DNA of 64,000 bases from Arsenophonus sp048493715 (GCA_048493715.1 JBGDCZ010000004.1:1-64000), one strand, 5' to 3'; shown: positions 45,689 through 56,156, counted from the first letter of the stretch. Translations and numbers: made by a program. The notes: generated by a model from the sequence alone, not told the origin.

Positions 45689-46599
45689 ACACAACCCGGC
45701 AAAGCTTGCAGCAACGAGTTGACGATTTTTTACGTTATTTACGTGTAGAGCGGCAGCTAAGCCTCGTGACAGTTATTAATTATCAGCGTCAGTTAGCAGT
45801 ATTGGTGGATATGGCTATAGCTCTGAACATCAACGATTGGACACAGTTAGAAATGTCACATGTGCGGATGATGGTTGCAAAGTGTCGCCGACAAGGTTTG
45901 CAGGCTGCAAGTGTTGCTTTACGTCTTTCGTCATTAAGAAGTTTTTTAGATTGGTTAGTTGGGCAGGGTATATTAACCGCTAATCCCGCTAAGACAGTCA
46001 GAACGCCAAAAAATAAACGTCATTTACCCAAAAATATGGATGTAGATGAAATCAATCAGTTGTTAAATATTGATTTGACCGATCCTTTATCTGTACGTGA
46101 TAGAACAATGTTAGAAGTGATGTATGGTGCCGGATTACGTTTATCTGAACTGGTTAATCTGAATTGCCAACATCTGGATTTAGCAAGCGGTGAAGTTCGG
46201 GTTATGGGAAAAGGCAGTAAAGAGCGGAAAGTACCCTTAGGGCGTATCGCAGTAGAATGGTTAATGCGTTGGATCAAAATGCGTCAGCAATATGTTAAGC
46301 AAGACGATGCTGTTTTTATCTCAATACAAAGAGGTAAACGTATTTCGGCACGTACGGTACAGAAGCGTTTTGCACTATGGGGAGTTCGCCAGGATGTTAG
46401 AAGTCATATTTATCCGCACAAACTTCGTCACTCTTTTGCCACTCATATCCTGGAGTCAAGTGGCGATTTGAGGGCCGTTCAAGAGTTACTAGGGCATGCT
46501 AATCTTACTACCACCCAAGTTTATACTCATATAGATTTTCAGCATTTAGCAAAGGTTTATGATGTGGCTCATCCAAGAGCAAAAAGGGAAAAACCTTAA
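45685..46599 (+). CDS. xerC: XerC tyrosine recombinase
   Basis: 304 aa (298 in E. coli). With XerD resolves chromosome dimers at dif. N-terminal SAM-like domain (DFLRYLRVERQLSLVTVINY), catalytic domain with the Arg in GAGLRLSEL, Lys in GKGSKERKVP, HKLRHSFATH, the second His in LGHANLTTTQ, and tyrosine VYTH. All six catalytic residues are visible. ATG 45685 overlaps yigA (ATGA). Confidence 0.96.
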   Translation: MNTTRQSLQQRVDDFLRYLRVERQLSLVTVINYQRQLAVLVDMAIALNINDWTQLEMSHVRMMVAKCRRQGLQAASVALRLSSLRSFLDWLVGQGILTANPAKTVRTPKNKRHLPKNMDVDEINQLLNIDLTDPLSVRDRTMLEVMYGAGLRLSELVNLNCQHLDLASGEVRVMGKGSKERKVPLGRIAVEWLMRWIKMRQQYVKQDDAVFISIQRGKRISARTVQKRFALWGVRQDVRSHIYPHKLRHSFATHILESSGDLRAVQELLGHANLTTTQVYTHIDFQHLAKVYDVAHPRAKREKP

Positions 46600-47316
46600 A
46601 TGCGTTTTTATCGGCAATTAGCAACTATTGCAGTGATTACCTTTGATCTGGATGATACACTGTATGATAATCGTCCGGTTATTGATAAAACTGAACAAGA
46701 GCTATTAAATTTTATTCGTTGCTATGACGATCGTTTTAGTCAGCTGCAATTTGCCGATTTACAAACCTATCAAACGTCAATTGCTAATCAGTATCCTGAA
46801 ATTTATCATGATGTCACACAGCGGCGTTGGTTAGCTGTGAAAGCGTTACTTTGTCATTATGGTTATGATGCTGAAGGATCAACAAGGGGGGCTGACAATA
46901 TAATGGCCCACTTTACTTATTGGCGTAATCAGATTGAGAATCCCAGCATTAACCCATACAATCTTAGCTATATTAGCCGAAAAAGTCCCGTTAGCAGCTA
47001 TTACTAATGGCAATGCAGATCCCATACTTGTGGGTTAGGTGATTATTTTCAATTTGTTTTAAAAGCGGGACCAGATGGTCGAGCTAAACCATTTAGTGAT
47101 ATGTATTATCTTGCAGCTCAGAAATTTAATCTTGCTTTAGATGAAATTTTGCATGTAGGGGATGATTTAACAACGGATATTCAAGGTGCTTTACAGAGTG
47201 GTATGCAAGCATGTTGGCTCAATACAAAAAATAGCAACTTACTGACTACCAATGAGAGTGACATATTACCTCATGTTGAGATCACTGGTTTGGCTTCACT
47301 TATTACGCTGATATAA
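46600..47316 (+). pseudogene. yigB: yigB pseudogene, HAD FMN phosphatase
   Basis: HAD-like phosphatase (flavin mononucleotide phosphatase in E. coli, 238 aa). N-terminal ITFDLDDTLYDNRPVIDKTE with the nucleophile Asp is fine for about 125 residues; a frameshift near 46965 then leads to a stop at 47007. The correct frame (LAEKVPLAAITNGNADP) is followed by a second shift near 47030, and the C-terminus SDMYYLAAQKFNLALDEILH...VGDDLTTDIQGALQSGM runs to 47316. At least two frameshifts. Starts directly after the xerC stop. Confidence 0.9.
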
Positions 47317-47381
47317 TCTACTCATTTGGTTAAAAACCCAGTAGTGATTTATTCACTGCTCTCTTAAATTTAATGGTAACC

Positions 47382-49544
47382 ATGAACGCCTCATATTTAC
47401 TTGAAAACTTAAACGATAAGCAACGCGAAGCTGTTGCTGCACTGCGAACGAATATGTTAATACTTGCCGGAGCTGGCAGTGGTAAAACGCGGGTACTTGT
47501 TCATCGCATCGCTTGGTTACTGGCGGTTGATAAGGTTTCACCTTTCTCTATTATGGCGGTAACGTTTACCAATAAAGCGGCGACTGAGATGCGTCAGCGT
47601 ATTAATGCATTATTAGGTAGCGATCAAGGCGGTATGTGGGTAGGTACTTTTCATGGCTTGGCGCATCGTCTTTTGCGGGCTCACTATCTTGATGCCAATT
47701 TACCGCAAGATTTCCAAATCTTAGATAGTGATGATCAATATCGTCTCGTGCGCAGAATTATCAAAGCAATTAGTTTAGATGAGAGTAAGTGGCCACCACG
47801 TCAAGCTATGTGGTACATCAACGCAAAAAAAGATGAAGGTTTACGGCCACAGCATATTGAGAGTTATGGTAATCCAATAGAGGCGACTTGGCTGCGAGTT
47901 TATCAGGCTTATCAGGAAGCTTGTGATCGGGCCGGGTTAGTTGATTTTGCTGAGCTTTTATTGCGGGCTCATGAGTTGTGGCTGAATAAACCACATATAC
48001 TACAACATTATCGTGAGCGTTTTACCAATATTCTGGTCGATGAGTTTCAAGATACCAACAGCATTCAATATGCCTGGATACGTATTTTAGCCGGTGATAA
48101 TGGTAAGGTTATGATTGTTGGCGATGATGATCAATCAATTTATGGTTGGCGTGGAGCACAGGTAGAAAATATTCAACGTTTTTTGCAAGATTTTCCGGCG
48201 GCAGAAACTATCCGATTGGAACAAAATTATCGCTCGACTAACAATATCTTGAAGTCGGCTAACGCCCTTATTGCCCATAATAATAATCGGTTAGGAAAAA
48301 ATCTCTGGACCGAAGGGGCTGATGGTGAACTTATCTCGCTTTATTGTGGTTTTAATGAATTAGATGAAGCACGTTATGTTGTAAGCCGTATTAAGCAATG
48401 GCATGAGAAAGGTGGCACCTTAAAACAGTGTGCTATTCTTTATCGTAGCAATGCACAATCACGGGTGCTCGAGGAGGCATTATTGCAGTCTTCAATGCCT
48501 TATCGTATTTATGGCGGCCAACGCTTTTTTGAGCGGCAGGAAATTAAAGACGCGCTCTCTTATTTACGTCTGGTTGCTAATCGAAATGATGATGCATCAT
48601 TTGAGCGGGTGGTTAATACGCCAACTCGCGGAATAGGAGAACGAACCTTAGACACTGTTCGTCAGGCGGCACGCGAAAAACAACTAACACTGTGGGAAAG
48701 CTGTCAATTTTTATTACGGGAAAAAGTCTTTGGTGGCCGGGCAGTAGGGGCGATTGAACGGTTTCTTGAGTTAATTGACGCATTGGCTAAAGAAACCATG
48801 GATATGCCGTTACATGTTCAAACTGATCGAGTCATCCGCGATTCAGGTCTGCGGGCAATGTATGAGCAGGAAAAAGGCGAAAAAGCGCAAGCACGTATTG
48901 AAAACCTTGAAGAGCTAGTAACGGCTACTCGTCAATTTAGTTATGAAGAAGAAGATCAAGATTTAATGCCGCTGCAAGCATTCTTGTCCCATGCTGCGTT
49001 GGAGTCCGGTGAAGGGCAGGCGGATGTGCATCAGGATGCAGTACAGTTAATGACCCTCCATGCGGCAAAAGGTTTAGAGTTTCCAATGGTCTTTATTGTC
49101 GGGATGGAAGAAGGTATGTTTCCAAGCCAGATGAGTGTGGCAGAGAGTGGACGGCTAGCAGAAGAACGACGGTTGGCTTATGTGGGATTGACGCGTGCGA
49201 TGGAGAAATTGACGCTGACTTATGCGGAAAGTCGTCGGTTATATGGTAAAGAAGTTTACCACAGTCCATCTCGTTTTATTGCTGAATTACCTACAAAATG
49301 TATTGAAGAAGTTCGTTTACGAACAACGGTTTCACGCCCTATTAGTCATCAACGACTTGGTACCCCGATTAATCGTAATAATAGTGGCTATGCATTAGGT
49401 CAACGCGTTCGTCATCCTAAATTTGGTGAAGGAACTATCATTAATTTGGAAGGGGATGGTGAGCATTGCCGCTTGCAGGTTGCTTTTCAAGGCGAAGGGA
49501 TCAAATGGCTGGTTGCTGCTTATGCTAAATTAGAGTTGCAATAA
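47382..49544 (+). CDS. uvrD: UvrD, DNA helicase II
   Basis: 720 aa from ATG 47382, the E. coli length; an ATG three codons earlier (47373) is also in frame. 3'-5' SF1A helicase of mismatch and nucleotide excision repair. Walker A GAGSGKT at residues 30-36, VDEFQDTNSIQYAW, VGDDDQSIYGWRGAQVENIQ, LEQNYRSTNNILKSAN, MTLHAAKGLEFPMVF and RRLAYVGLTRAMEKL. The C-terminal Tudor-like RNA-polymerase-binding domain (GQRVRHPKFGEGTIINLEGD) is intact. I found no convincing LexA box upstream. Confidence 0.97.
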   Translation: MNASYLLENLNDKQREAVAALRTNMLILAGAGSGKTRVLVHRIAWLLAVDKVSPFSIMAVTFTNKAATEMRQRINALLGSDQGGMWVGTFHGLAHRLLRAHYLDANLPQDFQILDSDDQYRLVRRIIKAISLDESKWPPRQAMWYINAKKDEGLRPQHIESYGNPIEATWLRVYQAYQEACDRAGLVDFAELLLRAHELWLNKPHILQHYRERFTNILVDEFQDTNSIQYAWIRILAGDNGKVMIVGDDDQSIYGWRGAQVENIQRFLQDFPAAETIRLEQNYRSTNNILKSANALIAHNNNRLGKNLWTEGADGELISLYCGFNELDEARYVVSRIKQWHEKGGTLKQCAILYRSNAQSRVLEEALLQSSMPYRIYGGQRFFERQEIKDALSYLRLVANRNDDASFERVVNTPTRGIGERTLDTVRQAAREKQLTLWESCQFLLREKVFGGRAVGAIERFLELIDALAKETMDMPLHVQTDRVIRDSGLRAMYEQEKGEKAQARIENLEELVTATRQFSYEEEDQDLMPLQAFLSHAALESGEGQADVHQDAVQLMTLHAAKGLEFPMVFIVGMEEGMFPSQMSVAESGRLAEERRLAYVGLTRAMEKLTLTYAESRRLYGKEVYHSPSRFIAELPTKCIEEVRLRTTVSRPISHQRLGTPINRNNSGYALGQRVRHPKFGEGTIINLEGDGEHCRLQVAFQGEGIKWLVAAYAKLELQ

Positions 49545-49612
49545 CAGCAACACATTATTGCTTGAAATATGAGTTATTTTTCTATTTGAGGTTCAGAAGG
49601 AGGCACCATAAT

Positions 49613-50563
49613 ATGCTGTTGGCATTTAAATTTGACAACTATCGTTTGTCTCGTCTTGAGTTTGATGACGGTGAAAAATTGACCGATGCTATATGGGTTG
49701 ATTTAGTGGAACCTAATGAAAAAGAGCGGCAAACCGTGCAAACTGAGTTAAAACAATTGTTAGTAACCCCTTCTGAATTGACGGATATTGAAGCATCGGC
49801 CCGTTTTTTTGAGGATAAAGATGGTTTACATATTCATTCATTTTTTTATTATCAAGATATCGATGAACATGTTGGTAACTCAACGGTCGCTTTCACCTTT
49901 CGTGATGGCCGCTTATATACGTTACGAGAACGTGATCTACCTGCTTTTCGTTTGTATCGTATACGTTCAAGAAATCAAAAGCTTATCGATGCTAATGCTT
50001 ATGAATTATTTTTAGATTTATTTGAAACCAAAATTGAACAACTAGCTGATGTAATAGAAAATATTTATAGCGTGTTGGAATCGCTAAGCCGTATTATTCT
50101 GGAAGGTAAACAGGGTGATGAACTCGATAGTGCGCTTTCTAATTTAGCGGAACAAGAAGATATTGGTTGGAAAGTGCGGTTATGCTTAATGGACAGTCAG
50201 CGAGCATTAAATTTTCTGATCCGTCGGGCAAGATTACCTTCAGGTCAGTTAGAGCAAGCGAGAGATATTCTACGCGATATTGAATCACTGTTACCCCATA
50301 ATGAATCACTATTTCAAAGAGTAAATTTTCTTATGCAAGTGGCGATGGGTTTTATTAATATTGAACAGAGTCGTATTATTAAAATTTTCTCCGTTGTTTC
50401 TGTGGTCTTTTTACCGCCGACACTGGTGGCGTCCAGTTACGGTATGAATTTTGAGTTTATGCCAGAATTAGGCTGGCGCTTTGGCTATCCGACAGCGATT
50501 ATTTTGATGATTATGGCCGGACTGGCACCGTATCTTTATTTTAAACGTAAAAATTGGTTGTAA
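49613..50563 (+). CDS. corA: CorA magnesium transporter
   Basis: 316 aa, the E. coli length. Pentameric Mg2+/Co2+/Ni2+ channel. Large cytoplasmic domain with DIEASARFFEDKDGLHIHSF, long stalk helix, then two membrane helices separated by the selectivity motif YGMNFEFMPEL. Basic C-terminus YFKRKNWL. ATG 49613 (MLLAFKFDNYRLSRLE) matches the family; an AGGAGG ribosome site stands just upstream. Confidence 0.97.
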   Translation: MLLAFKFDNYRLSRLEFDDGEKLTDAIWVDLVEPNEKERQTVQTELKQLLVTPSELTDIEASARFFEDKDGLHIHSFFYYQDIDEHVGNSTVAFTFRDGRLYTLRERDLPAFRLYRIRSRNQKLIDANAYELFLDLFETKIEQLADVIENIYSVLESLSRIILEGKQGDELDSALSNLAEQEDIGWKVRLCLMDSQRALNFLIRRARLPSGQLEQARDILRDIESLLPHNESLFQRVNFLMQVAMGFINIEQSRIIKIFSVVSVVFLPPTLVASSYGMNFEFMPELGWRFGYPTAIILMIMAGLAPYLYFKRKNWL

Positions 50564-50687
50564 GTTTATTTGATGATTAAAGATATGTATGGTGAGCGGA
50601 TTGCAATAGCAAGTTGATAACATAAGCTTCATGCAGTTAGCTTAAAATAAATTTTTACTATCGGTGGTTAGCTGGATTATCTTTATA

Positions 50688-51158
50688 TTACCCCACTAAG
50701 TAAGTAGCTATGCCAGTGGCGATATGCTTATTTTCTTCATTATATAATTCAACTCGTGTAACTGAGATCTTATTGCCAGTGCGAATAACTTCTTAACTGG
50801 CAATAAATTTTTTACCGTGACCTGGACACAATTAATTAATATTTAAATCAATAGTACCAATGGTCGCTAAGCGTTTTCTGAGCCCTTCTTTTGAAAATGA
50901 AGTCATCCGATTTAACATATCACTAATACAAATTAAGCCGCTAGCAACATCCAACACTGCAGCAATAACACCGCCGTGTAATATCTGTTGTTCATAGTTT
51001 CCTATCAATTCAGGTTTGTTATTAACAATTAACTTGGTCTGAGTTTTATCAAACGATAATACCTCAAGACCTAATAATCTGTTGAAAGGTATTTCATGGA
51101 AAAATTTCGCAACAACAAGTTCCAGTGCTTCGTTTAAGGTAAAGGCAGACGCATTCAT
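50688..51158 (-). pseudogene. yigI: yigI pseudogene, thioesterase-like
   Basis: Hotdog-fold acyl-CoA thioesterase family protein (155 aa in E. coli; long- and medium-chain thioesterase activity reported). The N-terminal 108 residues are good (PFNRLLGLEVLSFDKTQTK, QILHGGVIAAVLDVASGLIC). Two in-frame TAA stops follow, at 50832-50834 and 50793-50795, with clear family sequence between and after them (PGHGKKFIAS, EVIRTGNKISVTRVELYNEE, TGIATYLVG) to the old stop at 50688. The catalytic HGGV part is kept but the C-terminal strands are lost. Confidence 0.88.
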
Positions 51159-51413
51159 AAATATTCTCTATATTTTAGATATTATGTTAATCAACTGTTG
51201 ATGTTATGCAAAGGTTGACGGTTTTTCTATGATTTGTTTCATAAACTGAAAAAATAAATTGCTATTTAACAGGAAGTGACCATTTTTTATTTTAACGCGT
51301 TAATTTTATAACGGAAAGTAATGATATGCTGTAATTCTTACCAGAGTGAGGTAGCATGTATTTATTTACCGCTTGTTATCAAAATTGATTAGTCACGTTT
51401 ATTAAGGATACCA

Positions 51414-53240
51414 GTGTCTATTGCGGAAATTATCAATATCACGCCACCGGCCAGGCAAGTGTTACAGGAGATTTTTGGTTATCAGCAATTTCGACCAGGC
51501 CAAGAGCAAATTATTAATACTATACTGTCAAAGCAAGATTGTTTGGTCGTCATGCCAACAGGTGGCGGAAAGTCTCTCTGTTATCAAATACCAGCTTTAA
51601 TTTTACCTGGTTTGACAATAGTGGTTTCACCACTGATTTCTTTGATGAAAGATCAAGTTGATCAGCTTTCTCAGTGTGGTATTGAAGCCAGTTATCTTAA
51701 TTCTACGCAGACTGGGCAACAGCAAAAGCAGATAATTGAGCATTGCTGGCAAGGCAAAATAAAATTGCTTTATATCGCCCCAGAGCGATTGGTCATGGAT
51801 AATTTTCTCGAACAATTGCCGAAGCTAAATCCTGCTTTATTGGCAGTCGATGAAGCTCACTGTATTTCACAATGGGGACATGATTTTCGTCCTGAATATC
51901 GGGCATTAGGGCAATTGCGGCGTCGTTTTCCTCAGTTACCGGTTATTGCCTTAACGGCAACAGCGGATCAAACAACGCGTAATGACATTATACACTGGCT
52001 TGAACTGCGTGCACCTTTTGTTCATATTAGCAGCTTCGATCGACCTAATATTCGTTACACTTTAGTAGAAAAGTATAAGTCGCTTGATCAGCTGTGGTTT
52101 TTTATTAAAGGGCAAAAAGGTAACAGTGGAATTGTTTATTGCAATAGTCGTAATAAAACTGAAGAGACCGCTGAGCGATTACATAAACGAGGTTTAAGTG
52201 TCGCGGCTTATCATGCTGGGCTGGATAATACACAACGTGCTAACGTACAGGATGCTTTTCAAAAAGATGATTTGCAAGTAGTAGTTGCAACGGTAGCATT
52301 TGGGATGGGTATTAATAAATCTAATGTCCGTTTTGTTGTCCATTTTGATATTGCACGCAGTATAGAATCCTATTATCAAGAAACGGGTAGAGCTGGGCGT
52401 GATGGCTTAGCTGCGGAAGCCATCTTATTTTATGATCCTGTCGATTTAACTTGGTTGCGTCGTTGCTTGGAGGAAAAGCTTGCTGGACAATTGCAAGAGA
52501 TTGAACGCCACAAACTGAATGCCATGAGCGCTTTTGCCGAAGCGCAAACATGCCGTCGCCTGGTATTGTTAAATTATTTTGGTGAAAATCGGCAACAACC
52601 TTGTGGTAATTGCGACATCTGTTTAGATCCACCAAAGCGTTATGATGGTTTGATTGATGCTCAGAAAGTACTTTCTTGTATTTATCGGACTGGGCAGCGT
52701 TTTGGTATCGGTTATATTGTTGAAATTTTGCGCGGTGCTAATCATCAACGTATTCGTGAATTTGGCCATGATAAGCTGCCAGTCTATGGTTTAGGTAAAG
52801 AGCAGAGTCATGAACATTGGGTTAGTGTCTGTCGGCAACTTATTCATATGGGGTTGGTGAGCCAAAATATTGCCCATTTTTCAGCATTACAATTAACAGA
52901 AGCCGCTCGTCCGATACTGCGTGGAGAGGTGCCATTACAGCTTGCTGTTGCTAGAACTTTATCGAAAAAAAGCTGTAATCAGAAAAATAAAAACTATAAA
53001 ATCCATTATGATAAGAAATTATTTGCTAAATTACGCCAATTGCGAAAAGTTATTGCTACTGAAGAAAATATTCCACCTTTCGTGGTTTTTAATGATGCCA
53101 CCTTAATCGAGATGGTGGAGCGATGTCCTGTCCAGCCACATGAATTACTGTTGATTAATGGCGTAGGTCAAAGAAAATTAGCGCGTTTTGGCGATGCATT
53201 CATGACATTGATTCGTGATCATCTGGCAGGTTTTGAATGA
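51414..53240 (+). CDS. recQ: RecQ DNA helicase
   Basis: 608 aa (609 in E. coli). 3'-5' SF2 helicase of recombination repair. Walker A PTGGGKS at residues 48-54, DEAHCISQWGHDFRPEY, LTATADQTTR, GIVYCNSRNKTEETAERL, YYQETGRAGRDGL; the zinc site CRRLVLLNYFG...CGNCDICLD; winged helix; and C-terminal HRDC domain from about residue 530. GTG start with AAGGA upstream. pldA, which precedes recQ in E. coli, is absent. Confidence 0.97.
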   Translation: MSIAEIINITPPARQVLQEIFGYQQFRPGQEQIINTILSKQDCLVVMPTGGGKSLCYQIPALILPGLTIVVSPLISLMKDQVDQLSQCGIEASYLNSTQTGQQQKQIIEHCWQGKIKLLYIAPERLVMDNFLEQLPKLNPALLAVDEAHCISQWGHDFRPEYRALGQLRRRFPQLPVIALTATADQTTRNDIIHWLELRAPFVHISSFDRPNIRYTLVEKYKSLDQLWFFIKGQKGNSGIVYCNSRNKTEETAERLHKRGLSVAAYHAGLDNTQRANVQDAFQKDDLQVVVATVAFGMGINKSNVRFVVHFDIARSIESYYQETGRAGRDGLAAEAILFYDPVDLTWLRRCLEEKLAGQLQEIERHKLNAMSAFAEAQTCRRLVLLNYFGENRQQPCGNCDICLDPPKRYDGLIDAQKVLSCIYRTGQRFGIGYIVEILRGANHQRIREFGHDKLPVYGLGKEQSHEHWVSVCRQLIHMGLVSQNIAHFSALQLTEAARPILRGEVPLQLAVARTLSKKSCNQKNKNYKIHYDKKLFAKLRQLRKVIATEENIPPFVVFNDATLIEMVERCPVQPHELLLINGVGQRKLARFGDAFMTLIRDHLAGFE

Positions 53241-53254
53241 GTTGAGGAATAATT

Positions 53255-54250
53255 ATGACGCCTGACATGCTAAAAGCGAGTTGGTTGACACGTGAATCTC
53301 AGTTTTTAGCTTTTGCTAAAGGCCCACTTTTAGACTTTTGGAAAATGCGTGATGAGGCCGAATTTATTGGTGTCGATAATGTTCCTATTCGTTATGTTAA
53401 ACTTTGTTCCACTCAACATAATAAAGCCATTGTAATTTTACCTGGACGTGGTGAAAGTTATGTGAAATATCCTGAAGTAGCTTATGATCTTTATTATCTT
53501 GGCTATGATATTTTTATCATTGATCATCGTGGTCAAGGTCGATCGGGAAGAATGTTAGCCGATCCACAGAAGGGACATGTAGAAAAATTTACTGACTATA
53601 TTGATGATTTTGCATCCTTTGTCACCCTTGAGATTAAACCACGACACTATCAATACTGTTATGCACTGTCCCACTCAATGGGAGGTGCTATTCTCGCTGG
53701 TTATTTGCTGAGAGATAGTCTGACTTTTAATGCCGCAGCCTTCTGTGCTCCAATGATAGGCATTCATTTACCAGTATCACGTTGGTTGGCAAATTTTATC
53801 ATTCAACGTGCTGAAGCGAGAGCCAGTATCCGTGATGATTATGCGGTATCAACCGGTAAATGGCAGCCATTAACCTATATTATTAATGTATTGACCCATA
53901 GCTATGAACGTTATCGGCGTTATTTACGTTATTATGCCGATTATCCTGAATTACGTCTTGGTGATCCAACTTATCATTGGATCGGTGAGAGTTTGCAGTT
54001 TGGTACTAGTTTAATTGAAAAAGCAGCAGAAATTACGATTCCGCTTATTGTATTGCAAGCTAGTGAAGATAAAGTTGTTAGTAATCGGGATATTCAAAAG
54101 TTTTGTGCTGCTCGACAAAAAATGCAGATAAGAAGAGGGGAAAAATTACCTTTAATTATTGAAGGCGCGTACCACGAAATACTGTTTGAAAACGATGCAT
54201 TGCGTGCGATGGCACTTAATGCAACTTGTGATTTTTTTGATCAATATTGA
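53255..54250 (+). CDS. pldB: PldB, lysophospholipase L2
   Basis: 331 aa alpha/beta hydrolase (340 in E. coli). Cleaves lysophospholipids at the inner membrane. Nucleophile elbow LSHSMGG, oxyanion region LPGRGESYVKYPEVAYDLYY, DHRGQGRSGRM; late Asp in LQASEDKVVSNRDIQKFCAA and His in GAYHEILFEND complete the triad. The gene lies 14 bases after recQ and just before yigL; rhtB and rhtC, which sit here in E. coli, are absent. Confidence 0.94.
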   Translation: MTPDMLKASWLTRESQFLAFAKGPLLDFWKMRDEAEFIGVDNVPIRYVKLCSTQHNKAIVILPGRGESYVKYPEVAYDLYYLGYDIFIIDHRGQGRSGRMLADPQKGHVEKFTDYIDDFASFVTLEIKPRHYQYCYALSHSMGGAILAGYLLRDSLTFNAAAFCAPMIGIHLPVSRWLANFIIQRAEARASIRDDYAVSTGKWQPLTYIINVLTHSYERYRRYLRYYADYPELRLGDPTYHWIGESLQFGTSLIEKAAEITIPLIVLQASEDKVVSNRDIQKFCAARQKMQIRRGEKLPLIIEGAYHEILFENDALRAMALNATCDFFDQY

Positions 54251-54269
54251 TATTAACCAAGGATAAACA

Positions 54270-55076
54270 ATGAGGTATGCTGTAGTTGCTTCAGATTTAG
54301 ATGGTACTTTACTATCTCCTGACCACACTTTACCGCTTTATACAAAAGAAACGTTAAAATTATTAGCAGAAAAAAATATTCATTTCATTTTTGCTACTGG
54401 TCGCCACTATATTGATGTTGATCAGATACGGGTTGGATTAGGTATTAATGCTTATATGATCACATCTAATGGTGCTAGGGTACATAATACGAATGGAGAG
54501 CTTATTTTAAAACATAATGTTGATGCTGATATTGTTCATGAGCTCTGTCTAATAGAGTTTGATAATCCCAATATTTTGACAAACTATTATTCAAGCGATA
54601 CTTGGCTAATTAATCGGGAGAGCCCGGAACAAAAGAAATTTTTTCAAGAGTCTGTTTTTCATTATCAACTTTTCGATCGTGATAATTTTTCGACGATGGA
54701 TGTGAGTAAAGTTTATTTTATTTGTGAAGATCATCAACAATTACTGTTATTGCAAGAGCGAATAAGAAATCGTTGGGGCGATCGTGTTAACGTTAGTTTT
54801 TCATTACAGAATTGCCTTGAGGTTATGAATGGCAGTGTTTCTAAAGGGAATGCACTAAAGCAAGTAGTGGATTTATTAGGCTATACTTTGCAGGACTGTA
54901 TCGCTTTTGGTGACGGAATGAATGATTATGAAATGTTAACAATGGTGGGAAAAGGCTGCATTATGAAAAATTCACATCAATTATTACGTGATAGTTTACC
55001 TGATATGGAAGTTATTGGTTCTAATAAAGAAGAAGCCGTTTCCTATTATTTGCGACGACTTTATAGCGGTATCTAA
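54270..55076 (+). CDS. yigL: YigL, HAD Cof-type sugar/pyridoxal phosphatase
   Basis: 268 aa. HAD IIB (Cof) phosphatase: motif I VASDLDGTLLSPDH, motif II FATGRHY, Lys in SKGNALKQVVDLLGY, motif IV FGDGMNDYEML. E. coli YigL dephosphorylates glucose-6-phosphate-type sugar phosphates and PLP, and is up-regulated by the small RNA SgrS. AAGGA ribosome site. Last gene of the 86-min-like block before the synteny junction. Confidence 0.94.
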   Translation: MRYAVVASDLDGTLLSPDHTLPLYTKETLKLLAEKNIHFIFATGRHYIDVDQIRVGLGINAYMITSNGARVHNTNGELILKHNVDADIVHELCLIEFDNPNILTNYYSSDTWLINRESPEQKKFFQESVFHYQLFDRDNFSTMDVSKVYFICEDHQQLLLLQERIRNRWGDRVNVSFSLQNCLEVMNGSVSKGNALKQVVDLLGYTLQDCIAFGDGMNDYEMLTMVGKGCIMKNSHQLLRDSLPDMEVIGSNKEEAVSYYLRRLYSGI

Positions 55077-55373
55077 TATTTGGAGCAAATAAAAACCATG
55101 TAAATTAAATTTACGGAAATACACTTTAGAAAATAACGGAATAATTTATTATTAATTTGCTGAAATGATTCAGTTTTTTTAATTATATCAAAAGACTAGT
55201 TAATAATTAATTTGTGAAAATTATTATTGTTTATATTTATTTTACGGAAAATAAATTGCTTAAGTCTATTTTTAAATTTGTGATTTTTATAGTGCGAAAT
55301 AAGAGGATGCTAAGATTAACTATTATCTTAGTATAATTTTTGAAGCGTTAGTTATAATAAAGGAGCTGGCGGT

Positions 55374-56156
55374 ATGAGAAAATTAATTCTGGTATTTACG
55401 CTTGGAATAATGGGTTATGGTTCCTTAGTATCTGCTGATATAAAAAAGACAAAATCTAATACAATAACTCAATTACAGCAATTAGCAGAACAAGGTAATG
55501 ATAAAGCTCAGTATGAACTAGGCGAAAAATATTTCCGTGGACAAGGGATTTCTCAGAACTCCAAATTAGCAGTCAATTGGTATTTGAAATCGGCTAAGGC
55601 AGGTAATGCTGATGCGCAGTTTAGGCTCGCTACCATGTATGTCAATGGTTTTGGTGTTAGGCGTGATTATGATCAGGCAATAGAATGGTACCAAAGGGCA
55701 GCAATTCAACAGCATGTACGTGCGCAGAGTAGTATGGCTACTATGTATGCTCATGGATTAGGTGTGAAACGAAATTTACAGGAAGCGGCATATTGGTATG
55801 AGCAAGCGGCAAAAGGCGGTTATGCATTGGCGCAATTTAATTTGGGATTAATGTATAGCATTGGCAATGGCGTGATAAAAGATTATAAAAAAGCCGTCTA
55901 TTGGTTCAAACAAGCAGCAACACAAGGGTATGCTAAAGCCCAGGATCGTTTAGGTGTGATGTATGCAGAAGGGCATGGTGTTAATAAGGACAATAAAAAG
56001 GCATATGCATGGTTAGCAACTGCAGCTTGTAATGGTAATAAAGAAAGTCAAAAGTTTCATGATAAGATTGGTAAATTTTTTTCTGATAAAGAAATGAAGG
56101 CAGCAGAAGCGTTAGCTGAACGTTATATTAAAAAGTATCCTACTCCAATTGATTAA
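55374..56156 (+). CDS. secreted Sel1-repeat protein
   Basis: 260 aa. Signal peptide of about 21 residues ending in SLVSA, then about five Sel1-like repeats of ~36 residues from about residue 35 to 220, each with A-x-x-x-LG-x-[MK]Y followed by G-x-G-[VI] and A-x-x-WY/F (for example YELGEKYFRGQGI, FRLATMYVNGFGV, SSMATMYAHGLGV, FNLGLMYSIGNGV, DRLGVMYAEGHGV). Such proteins are scaffolds for protein contacts and several are host-interaction factors in intracellular bacteria; here the role is unknown. GGAG site before ATG. It lies at the junction between two E. coli map blocks, 297 bases after yigL, so it is probably acquired or relocated. Confidence 0.85.
   Translation: MRKLILVFTLGIMGYGSLVSADIKKTKSNTITQLQQLAEQGNDKAQYELGEKYFRGQGISQNSKLAVNWYLKSAKAGNADAQFRLATMYVNGFGVRRDYDQAIEWYQRAAIQQHVRAQSSMATMYAHGLGVKRNLQEAAYWYEQAAKGGYALAQFNLGLMYSIGNGVIKDYKKAVYWFKQAATQGYAKAQDRLGVMYAEGHGVNKDNKKAYAWLATAACNGNKESQKFHDKIGKFFSDKEMKAAEALAERYIKKYPTPID

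Noticed and set aside
47317..47381. Possible LexA box upstream of uvrD
   Set aside because: The expected CTG-N10-CAG spacing could not be found in the 65 bases before the start.
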